Origin: Deinococcus aquaedulcis
GTDB lineage: Bacteria; Deinococcota; Deinococci; Deinococcales; Deinococcaceae
Length of the DNA: 64,000 nt
Direction of reading: 5' to 3'
NCBI RefSeq assembly: GCF_019693445.1
Contig: NZ_JAHRBL010000013.1
Coordinates: forward strand, 43,226 to 107,225
This document shows positions 23,101-30,256 of the stretch, piece by piece. A model generated the notes under the pieces. The model searched no databases. It was not told the DNA's origin and saw only the letters and a program-made list of their open reading frames with translations. The position numbers were made by a program, and so were the translations under genes. Position 1 is the first letter of the stretch, and each line of letters begins with the position of its first letter.

Positions 23101-24987
23101 AAAACGAAGAATGCCAGCGGCGTGAATGTGAATTATGGCGAAGGGGCCGAAGACAGTGGGCCGGAAGGTAGCACCATCAAGCCTGTGCCTGATAAGTCGA
23201 GTGGCTTTACTGTGACGTTAACCGCCCGTAACGAGGCTGGCGATCAGGTGCCGGTGAGCAAGCAGGTTGCCGTCGAGTTCGTTGATGAAAAAGAGAAAGA
23301 AGAGGCTGAACAAGCAGAACGAGAGAAAAAAGAGCGAGAGCGCTTAGAGCGAGAAGCGCAGGCACAGGAAAAAGCCAATCTCCAGAAGATCACCTTTACC
23401 GCCGAACCCAAAGAAATTCTGGGCGAAGGCGACGTGACACTGACCTGGAACGCTCCAGGCTGGGAAACAGCCACCATCTCACCGTTGAAGGGGCCCATTA
23501 ATGGCAAATTCGACGCCGAGGGCAGTGAAACCGACGAGAAGTTGAACAAGACACGCGTGTATACCCTTATTCTGCCGCTGCGGAACGGCAAGCTCTACAA
23601 GCTGGAGCGCAAGGTCGTGGTCAAGCCCCGTCCAGTGGAAATCCGTAACTTCAGCGTGTCCAGCAATAGCCTGCAGGCGCCAGGGCCCGTGACCCTGAAA
23701 TGGGAGGTGGCGAACGCTAGCGCCGTGCGCATTGCGGGTGTGGCTGGCCCGCTGGCCGGCAGCAAGTGGCCACCCAAGGGCGAAACCACCGTGAACGTGG
23801 CGAAGACCCGCACCTTCGTGCTGAGTGTCGGTGCCCAGCAGAAGACGCAGACAGTGAATGTTCGCTTACCACAAGCCATCATCAGCAGCTTCAGCGTGCA
23901 GCCCACCCAGGTCACTGGCTCGGGAACGGCGGTGCTCACCTGGGATGTGAAGAACGCCTCCAGCGTCCGCATTGACGGCGTACGCGGTCCCAACAGCGAT
24001 GGATCGTGGCCGGCAAGGAGTCGCACCTCGGTGCCGGTCAGTGCTACCCGCACCTTCGTGCTGCGCGCGGGCGAAAGCACGCAAAGCCAGACCATCACCG
24101 TGAAACCCGCGCCCCTGCCCCGCATCAACACCTTCAGGCCCTCGGCCACCTCGTTGAGCGCGCCGGGCAAGGTGACCCTCACCTGGGACGTGAGCAATGC
24201 CAGCGCCGTGCGTATCACCAATCTGGTGGGCAATCTGCCGGGTGGTCTGTGGAAGCCGCAGGGCAGCGCCACCGTGCAGCTGAACAAGACCACAAACTTC
24301 GTGCTGACGGCAGGTAACCAGCAGCGCAGCGTGACGGTGAATGTGACTCCTCGCATCAGCCCGCCTCCTTCAGTGGGTGGGCAGCAGACGAACCCAGGGC
24401 CAGGGGCGAATCCACCTCCCCCGCCCCCTGGTGTGTCTCCCCGCGTGACCTCCTTTCTCGCCACTCCCAGGAGCATCAAAGCTGGGTCCTCCACCACCCT
24501 CAGCTGGCGCAGTGTGGGTGTGACTAGTGTGCGCATCGAGGGCATTGACGGTACGTTCCGGCCCAATGACAGCGTGCGTGTGACCCCCACCCAGACCACC
24601 ACCTATAACCTTGTGGCCACCACCAGCAGCGGTACTCTCCCGCGCAGCAGTACGACCGTGACCGTGACGGCCGCGACCAGTCCCTATGCCGATCTGGCCG
24701 GGCTGTGGAACCACCCCCTGGGCACCCTGACCATCTCCGGCATTGAGGGCCGTCGGGCCAGCGGGATCTTTGTGGGCGAAAATGACGCTCTGGCCAATGT
24801 GCCGCTGGACATTACCTTCACGGGCAACACCCTCACGGCCAGTTCTCCGCAACTCGAAGAGTTCAAACTGATCTTGACGATTAACACGGGACGCAAGACG
24901 ATGACAGGGACCTACACCTTCCGAGGTGAAAGCGAACGCTGGTGCGCCTACCGTCCCAACACCCCGCCCCCCCAGGACTGCCGCTAA
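20131..24987 (+). CDS. Membrane-anchored pseudokinase-FHA protein with nine Ig-like repeats
   Basis: A 1618-aa protein in the CIS operon. Residues 8-285 have a Ser/Thr kinase fold, but the ATP-binding Lys is Arg39 (VALRI) and the HRD catalytic Asp is Asn137 (HGNLKPEN); DFG (163-165) and SPE remain, so it is probably a pseudokinase. An FHA domain follows (about 325-400) with intact phosphothreonine motifs (TIGRAPDN, VSRHH, TNGT). Two beta-rich domains (about 415-690) precede one membrane segment (703-724, LWLIPILLLLLGILIWWL). Beyond it are nine Ig-like repeats of about 85-95 residues with a recurring (L/V)(T/S)W-x(4)-NA motif, interrupted by a charged helix rich in E, K and R (about 1050-1085), and a C-terminal beta domain. 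Inferred topology: kinase and FHA inside, Ig stack outside. It may anchor the injection system to the cell envelope or act as its external receptor. Confidence 0.87.
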   Translation: MTETKIFHHYQLGRLLGGGWLGPVHAATDLDEGREVALRILDDASSGQSFLIMQLERLLLKVSSLRHAHILPTEALQQRDHRAFYAMELGRQGSARQLLQGQARAAQPLPIVTAVELVRQAAAGLAHAHGHGLMHGNLKPENLILQPGRALLGHTGYVTQLSDFGLAELRAGSYGTHDRAVVNALAYMSPEQCRGVRNELRTDLYALGLILYELLTGMVPFEIRDAAEALEKHQHVAPRQPSRLRPDMPGALEEIVLTCLAKDPEDRYPHAQALEAALQEVLNALMPGGPEPTLRLSALPVLPPPPRLDSVTPGPELQLLVFSERHELVRAQPITVPTLTIGRAPDNAVVLEHVGVSRHHLNVEFSGGQAHVTELTATNGTVMDGLPLTPMTRLRWPTRTPLYLRPYWLVLLEPQAAAVRPRIVVSPERTSIKLSPGTPYVLDIGLANTGRTVDHFRVSLEGIPPEWVQDAHGEVQLNPGMQGQTSLTLLAPRDSRSRAGTYEVKVRARSRENPAEYGEAPMTIEVTPFHDLVATLLPPVRRTWRHTTYTLRVENKGNTRQDALTKLLDHEGQMLAVPRPQDLLNANIPQTTMMTGRGIDPTLMAQEAARQATQQARHAALMAAQRLVGGQGRIRLEGLPALLELEPGQSQEETLKVRVPLRWVGTSSHHEMRVDLYSVPQSEDDSGHLMTQARATLHHNPLIPLWLIPILLLLLGILIWWLTRPPVITQFTLNSSDTAVRPGQPFTLRWDTSNARRVSILELGADGQNLPPDGTFQVKKGITKDQRYTLVARSLIGRRAEKFEVVQSRFDRPVIEKFDVSPARVAGNQKVTVTWKVRNAEEVTITELGKVPAEGKRSFIPDKDLNITLSARNGTEKESDSRSVSVLGPEVETFKIDPPEIQKGQSAVLSWDIRNATTVTIDGLGTVPAKGKRTVTPKDSTTYTVTAVGGGNLTKSANARLEITLPKPEFTLFTVSPNPVKSNEQITITWKTKNASGVNVNYGEGAEDSGPEGSTIKPVPDKSSGFTVTLTARNEAGDQVPVSKQVAVEFVDEKEKEEAEQAEREKKERERLEREAQAQEKANLQKITFTAEPKEILGEGDVTLTWNAPGWETATISPLKGPINGKFDAEGSETDEKLNKTRVYTLILPLRNGKLYKLERKVVVKPRPVEIRNFSVSSNSLQAPGPVTLKWEVANASAVRIAGVAGPLAGSKWPPKGETTVNVAKTRTFVLSVGAQQKTQTVNVRLPQAIISSFSVQPTQVTGSGTAVLTWDVKNASSVRIDGVRGPNSDGSWPARSRTSVPVSATRTFVLRAGESTQSQTITVKPAPLPRINTFRPSATSLSAPGKVTLTWDVSNASAVRITNLVGNLPGGLWKPQGSATVQLNKTTNFVLTAGNQQRSVTVNVTPRISPPPSVGGQQTNPGPGANPPPPPPGVSPRVTSFLATPRSIKAGSSTTLSWRSVGVTSVRIEGIDGTFRPNDSVRVTPTQTTTYNLVATTSSGTLPRSSTTVTVTAATSPYADLAGLWNHPLGTLTISGIEGRRASGIFVGENDALANVPLDITFTGNTLTASSPQLEEFKLILTINTGRKTMTGTYTFRGESERWCAYRPNTPPPQDCR

Positions 24988-25008
24988 TTTCACACCGGAG
25001 GTGACCCT

Positions 25009-25653
25009 ATGCCTATCATTCCAACAGGTTCAGGTGGACAGTTTGCCCGTGCACAGATTGTTCCCGTTGAAGGCGACGGCAAGAGCCGCAAGTACGACAA
25101 GCCGATTCCGTGCATGTTCAACCCACGCGAATACTCCATTTCCCGCAGCCTGGAATGGAAGACGGCAAGCAACGACAACAGCGATACCGGCAACAAGATT
25201 TATGCCGGCGGCACCCCGGCCAAGCTGACGCTGGAACTGTTCTTCGACACCTATGCGTTTCGTGCGCAGCCGGGAGTCGTCGAAGACGTGCGCAAGCACA
25301 CCGACCGCCTGTGGGCGATGACGCAGATGGACCCCTCTTCAACGGAAACGGCCAAGGGGGCCAGCATGAAAAAGCTGCGGCCGCCCAAGGTGCTGTTTCA
25401 GTGGGGCAGCACCTGGCACTTTGAAGCCGTGATCAAGGACATGGAGCAGCAGTTCACGCTGTTTATGCCCGATGGCACGCCCGTACGCTCAATCATCAAG
25501 GTGACGTTCGAGCAGGCCGACCGCAGCACCGCTTTTTACAACCCCAACTCTCCAGGCCCCAAGTCCGTTCATGTCAGTCAGGGCATTCGCAATGCTGCGG
25601 CCGACCGGGGGTTCTCCGGCGACCTGCGCCGCACAGCTTTCGGGAAGGGCTAA
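25009..25653 (+). CDS. CIS tube-spike adapter (gp53/Afp7/Pvc7-like)
   Basis: A 214-aa protein of the CIS_tube/gp53-like family that joins the tube to the spike hub. The domain starts with IPCMFNPREYSISRSLEWKT, the family hallmark, then LTLELFFDTYA, VLFQWGSTWHFEAVIKDMEQQFTLF and GTPVRSIIKVTFEQ. Many relatives carry a C-terminal LysM; here the last 50 residues show none, so this is the short form. The start is ATG at 25009 with GGAGGTGA 7 nt upstream. The VgrG-like gene follows after 3 nt, as in most eCIS clusters (Afp7-Afp8). Confidence 0.9.
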   Translation: MPIIPTGSGGQFARAQIVPVEGDGKSRKYDKPIPCMFNPREYSISRSLEWKTASNDNSDTGNKIYAGGTPAKLTLELFFDTYAFRAQPGVVEDVRKHTDRLWAMTQMDPSSTETAKGASMKKLRPPKVLFQWGSTWHFEAVIKDMEQQFTLFMPDGTPVRSIIKVTFEQADRSTAFYNPNSPGPKSVHVSQGIRNAAADRGFSGDLRRTAFGKG

Positions 25654-25656
25654 GGC

Positions 25657-27435
25657 ATGACCCGTACTGTGCGCGACCCCCTGGAAGGGTCAGTCAGCAG
25701 CCTCTACATGAATGTGGACGGCCGGGACATGGACCGCGAGCTTTTCGAGGTGATTCACGAGATCACCGTGGACAGCAGCCTGCAACTCCCGGATGTGGCG
25801 ACCATCACCCTGCGCGACATTGAGGGCATGCTGGTGGACGACGAGCGCTTCAAGCTGGGCGCCCGCATCAAGATTATTTCGCAGGTGCAAGACCACAAGG
25901 AGACGGTGTTCGACGGCGAGCTGGTGGAGATTGAGCCGCGCTACACCAAGTCCACCCAGCAACTGCGTCTGCGCGCCTTTGACCGGCTGCACCGGCTGGC
26001 GCGCGGCACCCACACCCGGTCCTTCCAGAACATCAGCGACCTGGACCTCGTGAAAAAACTGGCCGGCGAGGCGGGCATGACCGCCAAGACCGAAGGCAGC
26101 AGCGTGGTCCACCCCTACGTGCTGCAGCACAACCAGACCAATCTGGCCTTCCTGCGCGAGCGGGTCTCGCGCCTGGGCATGATTCTGTACGCCGACGGCA
26201 CCACCCTGCACTGCGAACCGGTGCGCGGCCAGGACCGCATTGAGCTGACCTGGGGCGACAACCTCTCGGAGTTTCTGCCCCGCCTGACCAGCCTGCAGCA
26301 GACCAGCCAGAGCACCGTGCGCTCCTGGGATCCCAAGCAGAAACGCAGTGTGGTGGGGCAGGCCACCAGCGGCAAAGGCAAAGCGGAAGTGGCCGAGAGC
26401 ACGAAGAGCGAGGGTGTGGCCCAGCAGGCCTTCAACATGAAAGCGCCCGCCACCTCCAGCACCCTGATCGTTCGCGACCAGGGCTACGCGGCGGCCATTG
26501 CCCAGGCCCAGCGCAACACGGTGGCTGAACATCTGCTGGAAGCGCGGGGCGTGACCGCTGGCTACCCGCGCCTGACGGCCGGCACCACCCTGGAAATCAA
26601 GAACGTGGGCCGGCGCTTTAGCGGCAAGTACATTGCCAGCAACGTGCGCCATGTCTACCGCAACGGCGAGGGCTACAGCACCGAATTCAGTGTGACTGGC
26701 AGCCGACCGGATTCCCTGGGCAGTCTGCTGCGTGCTGCCAGCAGTGGCGCGGGCGCCGACGCCCCCTATACCCCGGTGCAGGGCCTGATGATCGGGGTGG
26801 TCACCAACAACAACGACCCGGAGAACCAGGGCCGCGTGAAGCTGAAGCTGCCCGCCCTGACCGAGGACGACGAAACCGACTGGGCGCGCGTGGCGGGCCT
26901 GGGCAACGGCCCCAACCGGGGCTCGCACCACACCCCGGAAGTGAATGACGAGGTGTTGGTGGGCTTCGAGCACGGCGATATTCACCACCCCTACGTGATT
27001 GGGGGCCTGTGGAACGGCAAGGACAGCCCGCCGCGCCCGGTGAACAAGGTGGTCAAGAACGGCAAGGTGATTCAGCGGGTTTACCGCACCCGCCTGGGCC
27101 ACGAGTTCATTTACGACGACCCCGACGCGCCCGATCCGCCCAAAATTACCCTGCAGAGCAGCAAGAATCACGCCCTGGAGCTGAACGACGACAAGAAAAA
27201 ACCCTTTGTCGAACTGCGCTCCAAGGACGGCCACCGCCTCACGCTGACCGAGGGCAGCGGCCCCCAGGTGATTCTGCGCGACAAGAACGGCAACGAGGTG
27301 CTGCTGAACACCCGCAGCAACACGGTAACGATTACCAGCACGGGCAAGCTGGAGCTGAAAGCCCGCATGGGCATCAGTATTGACGGCGGCGGCGGCAACG
27401 TGGACGTGCGCGGCGTGATGATCAACCTGAACTGA
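25657..27435 (+). CDS. VgrG/Afp8-like spike hub protein
   Basis: A 592-aa spike protein combining a gp27-like hub and a gp5-like OB-fold. Residues 1-345 form the phage late control D/hub domain (LPDVATITLRDIEG, LRAFDRLHRLARGTHTRSF, LAFLRERVSRLGMILYADG). The OB domain lies at about 378-465 (GLMIGVVTNNNDPENQGRVK, EVLVGFEHGDIHHPYVIG). The C-terminal 110 residues form a repetitive beta-helix-like needle (FVELRSKDGHRLTL, VILRDKNGNEVLL, VTITSTGKLEL). The spike pierces the target at contraction. No PAAR gene is seen beside it, so the tip may be bare or encoded elsewhere. It lies 3 nt after the adapter gene. Confidence 0.93.
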   Translation: MTRTVRDPLEGSVSSLYMNVDGRDMDRELFEVIHEITVDSSLQLPDVATITLRDIEGMLVDDERFKLGARIKIISQVQDHKETVFDGELVEIEPRYTKSTQQLRLRAFDRLHRLARGTHTRSFQNISDLDLVKKLAGEAGMTAKTEGSSVVHPYVLQHNQTNLAFLRERVSRLGMILYADGTTLHCEPVRGQDRIELTWGDNLSEFLPRLTSLQQTSQSTVRSWDPKQKRSVVGQATSGKGKAEVAESTKSEGVAQQAFNMKAPATSSTLIVRDQGYAAAIAQAQRNTVAEHLLEARGVTAGYPRLTAGTTLEIKNVGRRFSGKYIASNVRHVYRNGEGYSTEFSVTGSRPDSLGSLLRAASSGAGADAPYTPVQGLMIGVVTNNNDPENQGRVKLKLPALTEDDETDWARVAGLGNGPNRGSHHTPEVNDEVLVGFEHGDIHHPYVIGGLWNGKDSPPRPVNKVVKNGKVIQRVYRTRLGHEFIYDDPDAPDPPKITLQSSKNHALELNDDKKKPFVELRSKDGHRLTLTEGSGPQVILRDKNGNEVLLNTRSNTVTITSTGKLELKARMGISIDGGGGNVDVRGVMINLN

Positions 27436-27557
27436 GTGGCAGCGTTCAGCCCCCGTGTCCCCTCAATCTCGCTGAATCCTGGCCCCGTGCGCTTCAGCAT
27501 AGATCGCGACCAAAGAGAAGCCCGCCCCTTCCGGCAGTTGTTTCCTCAGGAGCCCTT

Positions 27558-29636
27558 ATGACACAGGCCAACTTGCAAAAACGTCCGCCCGGTCTTCTGG
27601 ACACCCTGGAACAGAAAGTCGAGGAACTGGCCGACGGCGTGCTGGACGCCCTGGGCTGGGGCCAGTCCAAAGCGGCGCCCCAACCGGGGGGGCCCCGCCC
27701 GGGCGGGCAGACCTGGACGCGCGACTTCCGGCATGACAACGGCCAGCTGACCCTTCACCTGCACCTGAAACGTGCGGCTGACGGGCAGCTGAGCGGCCAC
27801 TACGCGGTACAGCCCAAGGGCAAGGCGCGCGGGCAGAACTGGCCGCTGTCCGGCCGGGTGCTGGGCGACGACTCGTTTACCCTGCAGGGCACGGAAAATG
27901 GTGCCCGGTTTGCCGGGTCGCTGCGCGGCGGCATGCCCCAGGTGAGCGAGTTCAAGAACCGTAAATTCTCGCTGGAGAACTTCGCCTTCACCCGCCTGGC
28001 CGCCGCCGTGCCCCGACCCAAACCGGCGGCCAAACCGGTGTCAGCACCCCCGGCGGCAGGGGGCGGTCAGACCGCCAGCGGCCCCCGCACGGACGCCCTG
28101 CCTGACCTGCCAGCCCTGCGCGAGCCCGGCTTTCTGCCCCGGCTGCGGCAGGTGGCCGCAGCCGTAAACACCACCCCAGAAATCGTGCTGGCCTTTCTGA
28201 ATCTGGAAAGCAACCTGGACCCCACCAGCAACAAGAACCGCAAGACGCAGTACAAGGGGCTGGGGCAGATTGGCCGCGACGCGCTGGCCGATATCAACGC
28301 GCATATCGCCAAGCGCAAGTTGCCCCTCCGGCCGCTGAACACCACCCAGGACCTGACCGCCCTGAGCGCCACCCAGCAGCTGGCCTACGTGGAAATCCAC
28401 CTGAAGCTGCACATGCACGGCGTGGACAAGAAGGCCAAGGCCGCTGGGCGCACCACCTCGCTGGAAGAGGTGTACATGGGCCACCTGGGAGGCAGCGCCA
28501 AGTACGCCGAGAAGGATGTCTGGGTGAGTGAGGGCAGCGCCGCTTACCGCCAGAACCCCATGGACGCCGATCAAGACGGTCACAACACGCCGGCCGAAGC
28601 CGCCGACACGGTGCGCGGCCGTTTCACGGCCAACTTCAAGGCGAACCTGGATGAGCGCAGCCGGCACCTGAAGCCCACGCGGCGCAAGTTCGACGGCAAA
28701 ACGCAGCTGTTCTACGTCTATGATCCCAACCACGACAACGGCCTGCCGCTGTTCAGCCTGGACCCAGCTGAGCGGACGCCCATTCCTGCGCCCGTGCTGC
28801 CCAAACCCCCAGCGGTAGAGATCCGTGAGGAAGAGGAACCGGCCGGCGAACCCGACGCCCTGGACCAGCTGATGAAACTCACCGAGGACACCCCGCAGTA
28901 CACCTCCCAGCAGATCCGGGTGGCGCGGGAACTGATCAAGTTGCAGCCCCAGTCGCAGCGGGCCGAGCTGTACCTGATCTTGCAGGAAAAGACCCCGCAC
29001 CACTCGCAGCGCAATAACGAAAGTCTGGGGCGCGCGGTGGACGGTGACCGACCCAACACCCGCATTGGCAACGTGATGTGCAACCTCACCAGCGCGGCGA
29101 TGGTGCTGGAGCAGCTGGGCATTGAGAACCCCAACCCCGAGGACTTTCCCCAGTTCGAGGACTATCTGGAAGACCTGCGGCGCAAGTACGTGGACGCCCG
29201 CTACCAGGAGCTGCTGGCCGCCGGCCTCTCGCCGCAGAAGGCGCGCCAGGGCTCGTACCAGCGCTTTCACCGCACCACCATGGAAGGCTGGGGCAAGGTG
29301 CTGGGCCTGATGGGCGCCTCGTACGACACCATTCCGCCCCGCCGCGACCGGAAGTTCTGGGAAAGCACCGTGCGCAAGCACCTCGAAGACGGCGAAGCGG
29401 TGATGTTCAGCATTAACGGGCACATCGTGCGCCTGCAGGGCATGAATGAGCAGGGCCTGATCGTAGATGATCCGTATGGCAAGTCGGTGCTGAAGAAAAA
29501 CACCGGACTGGCTGCCAAGGACAAGGACGGCCAGTACAAGCACGACGGCACCAAGAGCGGCAACGATACCGTCTGGTCCTGGGCCACGGTGGCCGAGCAC
29601 GACATGCTCTGGATTGCGGCGGTGAAGAAGAAGTGA
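27558..29636 (+). CDS. Putative CIS effector: lysozyme-like plus C39-like cysteine peptidase
   Basis: A 692-aa protein directly after the spike gene. The N-terminal 150 residues are a beta-rich lead domain after a short helix. Residues about 190-360 resemble a lytic transglycosylase/lysozyme fold: LAFLNLESNLDP with candidate catalytic Glu217, then KGLGQIGRDAL (the usual GLMQ motif) and an ALSATQQLAYVE helix. Residues about 480-690 resemble a C39-like peptidase: Cys508 in NVMCNLTSAAM, His622 in NGHIVRLQG and Asp637/638 in VDDPYGK form a plausible triad. It has no signal peptide, which suits loading into the tube or spike. Acting on peptidoglycan and peptide bonds, it could be a cell-wall penetrating tip or an antibacterial effector; an assembly role cannot be excluded. 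Shine-Dalgarno CAGGAG precedes ATG at 27558. Confidence 0.75.
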   Translation: MTQANLQKRPPGLLDTLEQKVEELADGVLDALGWGQSKAAPQPGGPRPGGQTWTRDFRHDNGQLTLHLHLKRAADGQLSGHYAVQPKGKARGQNWPLSGRVLGDDSFTLQGTENGARFAGSLRGGMPQVSEFKNRKFSLENFAFTRLAAAVPRPKPAAKPVSAPPAAGGGQTASGPRTDALPDLPALREPGFLPRLRQVAAAVNTTPEIVLAFLNLESNLDPTSNKNRKTQYKGLGQIGRDALADINAHIAKRKLPLRPLNTTQDLTALSATQQLAYVEIHLKLHMHGVDKKAKAAGRTTSLEEVYMGHLGGSAKYAEKDVWVSEGSAAYRQNPMDADQDGHNTPAEAADTVRGRFTANFKANLDERSRHLKPTRRKFDGKTQLFYVYDPNHDNGLPLFSLDPAERTPIPAPVLPKPPAVEIREEEEPAGEPDALDQLMKLTEDTPQYTSQQIRVARELIKLQPQSQRAELYLILQEKTPHHSQRNNESLGRAVDGDRPNTRIGNVMCNLTSAAMVLEQLGIENPNPEDFPQFEDYLEDLRRKYVDARYQELLAAGLSPQKARQGSYQRFHRTTMEGWGKVLGLMGASYDTIPPRRDRKFWESTVRKHLEDGEAVMFSINGHIVRLQGMNEQGLIVDDPYGKSVLKKNTGLAAKDKDGQYKHDGTKSGNDTVWSWATVAEHDMLWIAAVKKK

Positions 29637-30256
29637 AGGCGGGCATGCGACGGCGGCTGGCCGGGGGGGTCCTGGCCACCGTGGGACTGGCGGGGGCGGC
29701 CACGACGGCGCCGCGTCCGCTGCTGGGGCAGGCCCTGTTCCGGTCCGTGTCCAGCGTGGAAGGGCCGGTGCCTGCCGCCGTGGGCATGGAGGGCGCGGCC
29801 TTTTGCCGGGCGTACCAGTGTGTGGGGTCCACCTCGGTGGGCACCACCACCAGCGGCACGCAGGGCTGGTACGTGGTGCCCCCATCCGCCCGGGCGGCCG
29901 AGGTGCTGCGGGGCCATGACGCCGGCCGTTTCTTTCCCGAAGCCACCGTGATGTATGAGGGGAATGTCGTCGTGTACACCGATCTGGCCTTTGACACGGC
30001 GGTGCGCCAGACCCTGCCGGCCGCCACCCTGAACCTGCTGGGCAACTTTACCCGGCTGGTGCTGGGGGCGCCTATCAGCGGCCAGAAGCTGAGTGCCTGC
30101 TACCGCGCCCTGCAGACGGGGGCGCGCTGCACGGTGGGCAGCGGCAAGGTGCGGCTGGCAAGCGGCGCCGTCAGAACCTATCAGGCCGCGTTCCGGATCG
30201 TGGATGATGGCGACGGCGACACCCGCGTGAAGTACGCGATTGGGCTGGACGACTGA
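29633..30256 (+). CDS. Exported small protein beside the putative effector
   Basis: A 207-aa protein, family not recognised. The start is GTG at 29633 (4-nt overlap with the upstream stop) or ATG at 29645. The N-terminus has Arg residues and a hydrophobic stretch (RRRLAGGVLATVGLAGAATT), consistent with a signal peptide with cleavage near an Ala-rich site. The mature part is beta-rich and has four Cys residues in two pairs (CRAYQC and CYRALQTGARC), which could form disulfides outside the cytoplasm. Translation is coupled to the lysozyme/peptidase gene and to the ATPase (1-nt overlap). An immunity or envelope-inhibitor role against the neighbouring enzyme is a position-based guess. Confidence 0.7.
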   Translation: MKAGMRRRLAGGVLATVGLAGAATTAPRPLLGQALFRSVSSVEGPVPAAVGMEGAAFCRAYQCVGSTSVGTTTSGTQGWYVVPPSARAAEVLRGHDAGRFFPEATVMYEGNVVVYTDLAFDTAVRQTLPAATLNLLGNFTRLVLGAPISGQKLSACYRALQTGARCTVGSGKVRLASGAVRTYQAAFRIVDDGDGDTRVKYAIGLDD

